Part shown: positions 58,054 through 64,000 of the stretch, in pieces
Position numbering within the stretch: position 1 is the stretch's first letter
How the letters are laid out: each line of letters begins with the position of its first letter
Source: Rhinopithecus roxellana
Taxonomy: Eukaryota > Chordata > Mammalia > Primates > Cercopithecidae
Reading direction: 5' to 3'
DNA: 64,000 nt
Assembly: GCF_007565055.1 (NCBI RefSeq)
Contig: NC_044551.1
Coordinates: 100,712,266 to 100,776,265 of the forward strand
Notes under the pieces: generated by a model
Told to the model about the DNA's origin: nothing
The model's input: the letters and a program-made list of their open reading frames with translations, nothing else
Databases searched by the model: none
Program-made: the position numbers and the translations under genes

Positions 58054-60419
58054 TGAAAACTCATAAAGAGGCAGACACATGAGTAGATTTTAGATTTACA
58101 AGGCCACTCACGGTCCCTGGCTCAGGTCAAGTCTGGGTTACTGAGTTCTCCCTGTGAGTCTCTGTGTTGCTCCAATATTCTTCCCCTCCCACAAATCCTG
58201 TTTTGCTTAAATCAGTTTGAAATGAATTTCTGTCACTTGCACCGAAGAGAACCGTAAAACAGGTAGTAATGTTTCCTTTAAATTTCAAAGTAAACTAGGA
58301 AGTGTCTTGGGTAATTATTTTCTCCAGTCTTCAACTGGGAGCTAAGAGTTAATTGTCAACTCAGAGGCTGCCCTAGGAATAAAAGTGTTACTTCTCTATA
58401 TTACCTTTTTCTGCTTACTTTTGTTCTACCTCAGAACAAATAGAGGACCAAACTCACCCACAGAGTAAGAGGAGTGAGAAGATTAATGGCTAAAGACACT
58501 GGCTTTCCACATTCCTATATTTACTCATTTAGATAACTGGCTAGATTCTTCAGAATTATACTCTACTGACTGTAACCCTTCACCCACTGAGCTCTGGAGT
58601 TTTATTCTGAGGAAATAATTCACCATCAGTAGGTCAAAACACAAAGCAGTGCATTTGTTATACAAGAAAAGAGATTTTGCAAGTGAAACGCATTACAATT
58701 TGGTCTTTGTCCTTTTCCTTCCCTCTTTTTAATTTCTTCTCCTTGCTAAGCTTTTGCTGTTTTCCCTTTTGCATGTGTAGAATAGTATATTTCATAGTGC
58801 TCACTGTACTCAGGAAGAAAATATTGCAACAACATGTGCTATTTTAAAATACAAGGAGTAATGTATAAACACTTGAGAACATTTCAGCTGACTTCATAGG
58901 TCTAAACACAGCAGTAATGACCTCTGTAAACATGACTTAAGCTTTGAACAGTTATTAAGTGTGGCAAACAGCTATCCCTTTCTCCGGCACTCCCATCCCC
59001 CATCCAGCCTCATTATTCCTAACAAAACTCTTTGTACACACAGTATTAAGCAGAAAGCCAGGATAATTGTGGTTCACATAAGCCAGTCATGAGTTCTTGC
59101 CTTTTTGCCAATAACTAGTCTAAGGGTGATCCTGTGGTCCAACTCCGGCCTAGATAAGACAGAAGACTGTGAGGTTTTCCAAGATTCTCCCAAAAAGAGG
59201 TGAGATTCATACCGAGTTGAGAAGCCTATAGGTATGACTGTAAGAAAGATGTCATAGACTACTACCCAAGGATGGAAGAGCAAACGAATGGAAGGAGCCT
59301 GGATCTTCTGGAATTTATGTTAAGTTAGCAACTGTCTTTATGGCCAATACCACTACAATGCAATTATTAGTTATTTATGACTGAATATATCTTAGCTGAT
59401 ACATTATGAAATAGAATTAAAAGTTCATTTACATTCATCAATTTTTATTATGATAGCAAGGGGATAAGTAATAATCGATAAACATTTCAAACATGAAAAA
59501 GTCAGGGTTTTTTCACTAGAGTACCATAAACTCTTTGCAGATTACCTCTGGTGTAAGTCAAGACTACACAACTATAGGAAAATAAAACTTGTAAGCGGAA
59601 CAAAGTAAGAATTTAATTTTACATATGCGAAAGTACACTTGGTCTGGTTTTACTTTATGCATCATTTCTCTTATGTACAACTTTAGCATTTACAGATATG
59701 ATTAAAAACAGATTAACTGAACAGAATGTGTAATGGTCCTCAGCTGAGTATCAGAAAATTAAAACAGATTTGAAAACTCTTCTGCAAAAACACTCAGGAT
59801 TTAAATACATTGAATATGTCAGCAATTTTGTACTCTCACAGCAAGAGATAAAAGAAGCAAAGATAAAGGGATGCACAGAATAGGAAAGTCTTTGGGGATA
59901 TTAAGGCAATTAAGAGCAGTATGGAAGTAATCAAAACTTGGTCGACAGACCAAATAAGACCTTATGAAATAAAACTATGGGCCAACATTTGCAGAATGTT
60001 GCATGCCTTCAGATTACATATGTCTACAAAAGAAATCAAGGGTTAGATTCAATGTGCAGATATGAAACATTAGCAATGGATGAAATACAAAAGGATTTCC
60101 AAGGCTTGAGCATAGACAGGCGTGCTAAAGTTTAAATCCTTATATAGCCCCTAGCCAAGTTTGGAGCGTTAAAGCAGTGTTTTTCAATCATTTTATCATG
60201 AAATGACAGAATAATGCATGAGTAGAAAATATGCAAAAGTCAAAGAAACTGTGAGCTTGGGTTGTTCATTGTGTGACGTTCTGTTTTAAATCAGTTTGAT
60301 ATATTCAGGAAGTAGGTTTATGTTTTTGTTTTATCAAATTTTTTCTTATATAATAAATGTTAAAAGATATATGTAATAAACACACCCAATATCCTAGCAT
60401 GAAACATACAGAATGCCTG
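58054..60419. other. AT-rich unassigned DNA
   Basis: About 2.4 kb with no gene and no confident repeat. Confidence 0.3.
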
Positions 60420-60900
60420 AATGTGGGCACTGGCTGTTGATTAACAAAACCAAGCAAGACTCTCACATCAGGGGATACTGGGCTTCTCTGGAGACTTCCC
60501 TGGGAGAGAAATAAGAGCCACAGACATAGATAAACATGCGGTTTAAACTATCAGTCAATGCAGATCTCATGAAGATGAGAATGCAGCCAACAGATGTGAC
60601 CCAAACCGCACCAGACAGGGAAATCATAACGAGGCAGACGAAAAGCTATGTCTCTGTCTGGATTATATGTGATGGGTTGGAAACTGACATATTACAATCC
60701 AGATTTCACTGCAGCAGCTGTCATGTTGCTGATCCACTTGTGTATTTCTTTCGGCTCACTCAGCCTCCTTTTGTGGTTCTTCAAATGTGGCAGGATCCTA
60801 AAAAAAGATTAATTTAATCGTATCAAAGACATTTGAACTTTAAATAATAATGCCACAAAGGAGAGGCAGAGCTGGTGCTTCTGTTGCTAATTTGTTTCAT
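60420..60900. promoter_or_regulatory. Candidate conserved noncoding element E
   Basis: Repeat-free block with a 13-bp dyad gattaatttaatc (60807-60819), a paired homeodomain-type site. The frame 60536-60817 has no known similarity. Role inferred only. Confidence 0.2.
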
Positions 60901-62309
60901 TGCTTCTTACATTTGCTGCTTTCCTACACTCAGGCAAAGCTCCCGTGTTTGTACTGTGGCTCATGATTGTTAATGGACTGTCTAAATGCTTCTCCCCTTC
61001 CACTCTAGCATATCAAACTCCCATCTTTTTTCTTTGGCTGAAAACTTTGGGGCCAGATGAAGACTATTGTTTCCAGCAAAGACTAGTTTCTGCTAGTTTT
61101 CTCAGAGAGATGTTTCCTTACAGTCCCCCTAATAATTGTGGAAATCCCATTTGGAGCCTAGTAACTATGCCTTATGTGTTTACACAGCAAGCAGAGCCAC
61201 AGGATGGAGGATCTACTAATTAACCACTTTGAGAGCCTACCCATAAATTGGAAAACAAAACACCTGGAAATTGTAAGGTTATGTGACAAATCACCTTTCC
61301 CACCAGTGTTTACAGATGGAAGAAAAAAAGTCTCTGGGTAAGGCAATATTTCAAGTCCAAGGAACATTCCATTACCACAAAGGGCTATTCCAGAAGTAAG
61401 TTAGCAACAAAGGCCGCTTTGGCTTTGAAGTATTTCAAAATACACTGGACATAAAATTGGAAAGCATCCTATGAGTCAACAATACTTCTAGGAAATAGGA
61501 GAGATGGAGACGCCAGCCTTTTTCCTCTTTCCTCAGTCTATGGTGGAACAGACAAGAAAGCTGTTGTGCAATGGATGGAGAAGATATCCAAGGTACAATT
61601 ATCAATGGAAACTCTTCTTGTCCACTCACTGCACAGTACAAAAGGAAAGGTTTAGTGTGTGCTGAAAGGAACTCAGGCCCAAGGGACTTTTTCAGACTTG
61701 ATATTCAGTAACTACCACAGAGGACAGACAATTTAAGAGCTGTATCTCCAAAATAAGAGGTTGGGCTAAATGACCTTTACAATCTCATCCTCTGTCAAAC
61801 AGGTAGGGGCCTGATATCTCTAAAAGTGAGATAAATGGATATTGAGAACAAAAAAGAACCAACCACCTCTCCGTAACATTCTCCTGCCAATTTAGAGCTT
61901 GTCATCTTCTTTTTTCCACATCTAAACCTTGAAAGCTCAGGATGCACATTTTGCAGGTGAGAATTAGGAATAGGAAGCTCTTCTGTTTGGGAAAGCACTT
62001 GAACAAAGTAAACAGATGAGAAATGAGGACCTATTGAGTGCTGTGAAGTACTAGAATTCACTGTAGATAAATTGTCTTTTGGAAAAGGGGGATTTACACT
62101 ATAATATCTTTAGGGATACATTATATATATTTTTTTCAGACAAATAAGCGTGGTCCTTTTCTAGTCCACTTGACTCAAACTCCAGAGAATGAGCTGCTGT
62201 AGTCTATAGTGTCCTGGTCAAGGGAGATGGAAGGACTGGGTTCCTGGGCCAGACCTGGGAATTAGATTTCCTTTAAAAGGTCAGATATGGTACAGACTGA
62301 CATGCCAAA
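60901..62309. other. Unassigned DNA
   Basis: Frames 60900-61223 and 61795-62061 have no recognised similarity and no splice or promoter context. 'gttgggctaaatgaccttta' near 61760 is a common feature of old interspersed repeats, family not resolved. Confidence 0.3.
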
Positions 62310-62480
62310 AAAGAGCTAATAGTTAGCAAATACATAGCCTTTCTATGTGTCAATACTAACATATGCACATGACATATATGACTTATTTAATCCTCTCAAC
62401 AATCCTATAAAGAAAGTGCTATTATCATCATCTTGCCCATGTGGATACTGCCCAAGGTCACACAGCTGGCAGTGATTACT
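62310..62480 (-). mobile_element. MIR fragment, antisense
   Basis: 'cttatttaatcctctcaaca', 'gtgctattatcatcatcttg' and 'cccaaggtcacacagctggc' are the antisense MIR core in order. Confidence 0.85.
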
Positions 62481-63022
62481 GAATGTTACATAACAAATCC
62501 CTCAAAACATAGTGTCTTAAATCAATAATAATAATTTATTTATATATTTCATGGTTTCTGTGGGTTAGGTATTCAAGCGCAGCGTGGCTAGGGCATCCTG
62601 AGTCAGAATCTCTCATAAGATGTCAGATATCAGCTAGAGCTGTAGCCACTGGAACACTTAACTGGGGCTGGAGGATCAGTGGGTGCTATGTTGGAGCTGC
62701 CATGCCCAAGCTAAAAAGTGACAGAGGCGCTACACCACCCCAGACATCTGACTCCACAGTTCCTGCTCTTCACCACTCCACGATGCCACTTCATGGCTGG
62801 AGAGATGCCTTTTCCCTGTGGCCAGGGAGGACGGGAGGAGCACAAGAGAGGAAATACTAGGAACTTAGGTATCTTTGGATGAAAAGTTTAAATTTTCTTT
62901 CTTTTTCCCCTTGGAACCTTCAAAGTATTATTCAAGGTCCAGTTTTAGGTTGATAATTCCTTTTAATTTGCCTCCAGGAAACCACTTTTGTGTTGGCAAC
63001 ATCATCCCATTGGGAGAACTTA
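62481..63022. other. Unassigned DNA
   Basis: No gene or confident repeat. Confidence 0.3.
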
Positions 63023-63035
63023 GGCCTGGAGTTCT

Positions 63036-63217
63036 TTTTTCTTTTCTTTAAATTTTTTTTTTTTTTTTATGTTTTAGAAACAGAATCTCACTCTGTCTCC
63101 CAGGCTAGAGTGCAGTGCCTGAGCTCACTGCAGCCTTCAACTCCTAGGCTCAAGCGATCTTCCAGCTTAGCCAGCCGAGTAGCTGGGGCTACGGGCACAC
63201 ACCACCATGCCCTGCTG
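63036..63217 (-). mobile_element. Single Alu monomer (FLAM-like), antisense
   Basis: One Alu arm only, from T-tail to 'accaccatgccctgct'. A perfect 13-bp target-site duplication 'ggcctggagttct' (63023-63035, 63218-63230) flanks the monomer exactly. It is a fossil monomer or an Alu truncated on insertion. Confidence 0.85.
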
Positions 63218-63230
63218 GGCCTGGAGTTCT

Positions 63231-63739
63231 GACTGCTAGACACCCAGGAAACGGTAGAGATCCCATGTGGAGCTTCTCAGAGGTGAGATGAGGAGCCAGG
63301 TGGCAGGAAGAAGCAGGGAGAAGCAGGGAAGCAGTTTGGCCTAGCTCCTTGTCCCCCTAGATGTCTAGGGAATAAAGGAGAGGATCGATCTTAAATTTGT
63401 ATCAAGGATAGCCTGTGACAGACACGGGTTACAAACTAGGACAGCTGGTAGTTATCGATGTGTCTTCTACTGCAAATGAATCAGATTCTAGGCACCAAAA
63501 AAAAAAGGTTCAAATTTGAATGTGAATATGTGAGAATGGTCCCCAAAGAAGCAAAGTCAAAGAAAAAGTGGTGATTCTGATAAACAGCTTTAGATATTAA
63601 CAAATAACTTATTTCAAAATTTAGAAATTACCAAGTAAAGCTGAAATTTAATCACATTAGCATTCAGTCTTCTCACAATTTGGATATAGTCTTCTCAAGA
63701 ATTTTATATAGAAATCTGAGCAGGGCTTTCCCCCAAGCC
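63231..63739. other. Unassigned DNA
   Basis: No gene or repeat recognised. Confidence 0.3.
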
Positions 63740-64000
63740 AGACACTGGTAATTCCTGAATAAAAGGCAAAATAGCTAATATACACATGAGAATTTTCCTC
63801 AAACTTTCTAGTAAGCAGAGAAATTCAAATTAAAACATGAGGTTATTTTTCACTTATCACCTTGGCAAAATTTTAAATAATAATACACAGTGTTGGAAAA
63901 GGTCTAGGTAATAGAGACACTAACACACTATTAAGAGGTGTGAAATTAGTTCAGCATTCAAGAAGGAAATTTGCTGGTATTTATTACAATTCTGCAATGA
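63740..64000 (+). mobile_element. Ancient L1M/HAL1-like ORF2 fragment, partial
   Basis: 'agtaagcagagaaattcaaa', 'ttaaaacatgaggttatttt' and 'cagtgttggaaaaggtctag' follow the order of the ORF2 3' region of old mammalian L1s in sense orientation. It runs off the window. Confidence 0.6.

Overview
The window is nuclear DNA of a primate, most likely an Old World monkey (Cercopithecidae: macaque, baboon or a close relative). The main evidence is two young Alu elements (19536-19854 and 26195-26512). Both carry 'gtggctcaagcctg' and 'gatccggccactg' where human AluY has 'ctcacgcc' and a different pre-'ccactgcactcc' motif; these are features I associate with the cercopithecid AluYR subfamilies. Older Alu (J, S), L1PA, L1M, L2, MIR, MaLR, ERVL, ERV1 and hAT elements make up the rest of the repeats, as expected for a catarrhine genome. 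There is no bacterial or viral gene organisation, no operon, no CRISPR array and no RNA gene that I can recognise.

I found no host protein-coding exon I can defend. The open reading frames are short. The ones with recognisable protein similarity are broken LINE-1 ORF1/ORF2 remnants. The window is therefore intergenic or deep-intronic DNA.

Layout. 1-7,600: mixed repeats (an MLT1-like LTR, a 5'-truncated L1PA, an ERV1 solo LTR, one AluS) in AT-rich DNA. 7,600-19,500: unusually repeat-poor, with L2 traces and several low-repeat blocks that look like candidate conserved noncoding or regulatory DNA (8,750-9,560; 10,850-11,330; 12,560-13,330; 18,690-18,960). 19,500-36,000: repeat-rich, with two young Alus, a 5' fragment of an older L1, a probable ERV1 LTR, an AluJ, MaLR and MLT2 LTRs, three MIR/L2 patches and two hAT copies. 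36,000-42,400: mostly unassigned, plus an L1M 3' end hit by a hAT element and one AluS. 42,470-50,345: an older L1 split by a complete antisense L1PA of about 6.2 kb flanked by a perfect 12-bp target-site duplication. 50,345-64,000: Alus, a THE1/MST LTR, microsatellites and an ancient L1 running off the end.

The best unexplained structures are small and precise: an essentially perfect 37-bp-arm palindrome with a 2-nt centre at 53485-53560, a perfect 13-bp-arm hairpin replacing Alu sequence at 35119-35147, an exact 83-bp tandem duplication at 51429-51594, and a 26-bp insertion in the MLT1 LTR that matches DNA about 730 bp away. These look like template-switch or replication-repair scars rather than a new biological system. 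I saw no evidence for an undescribed gene system.
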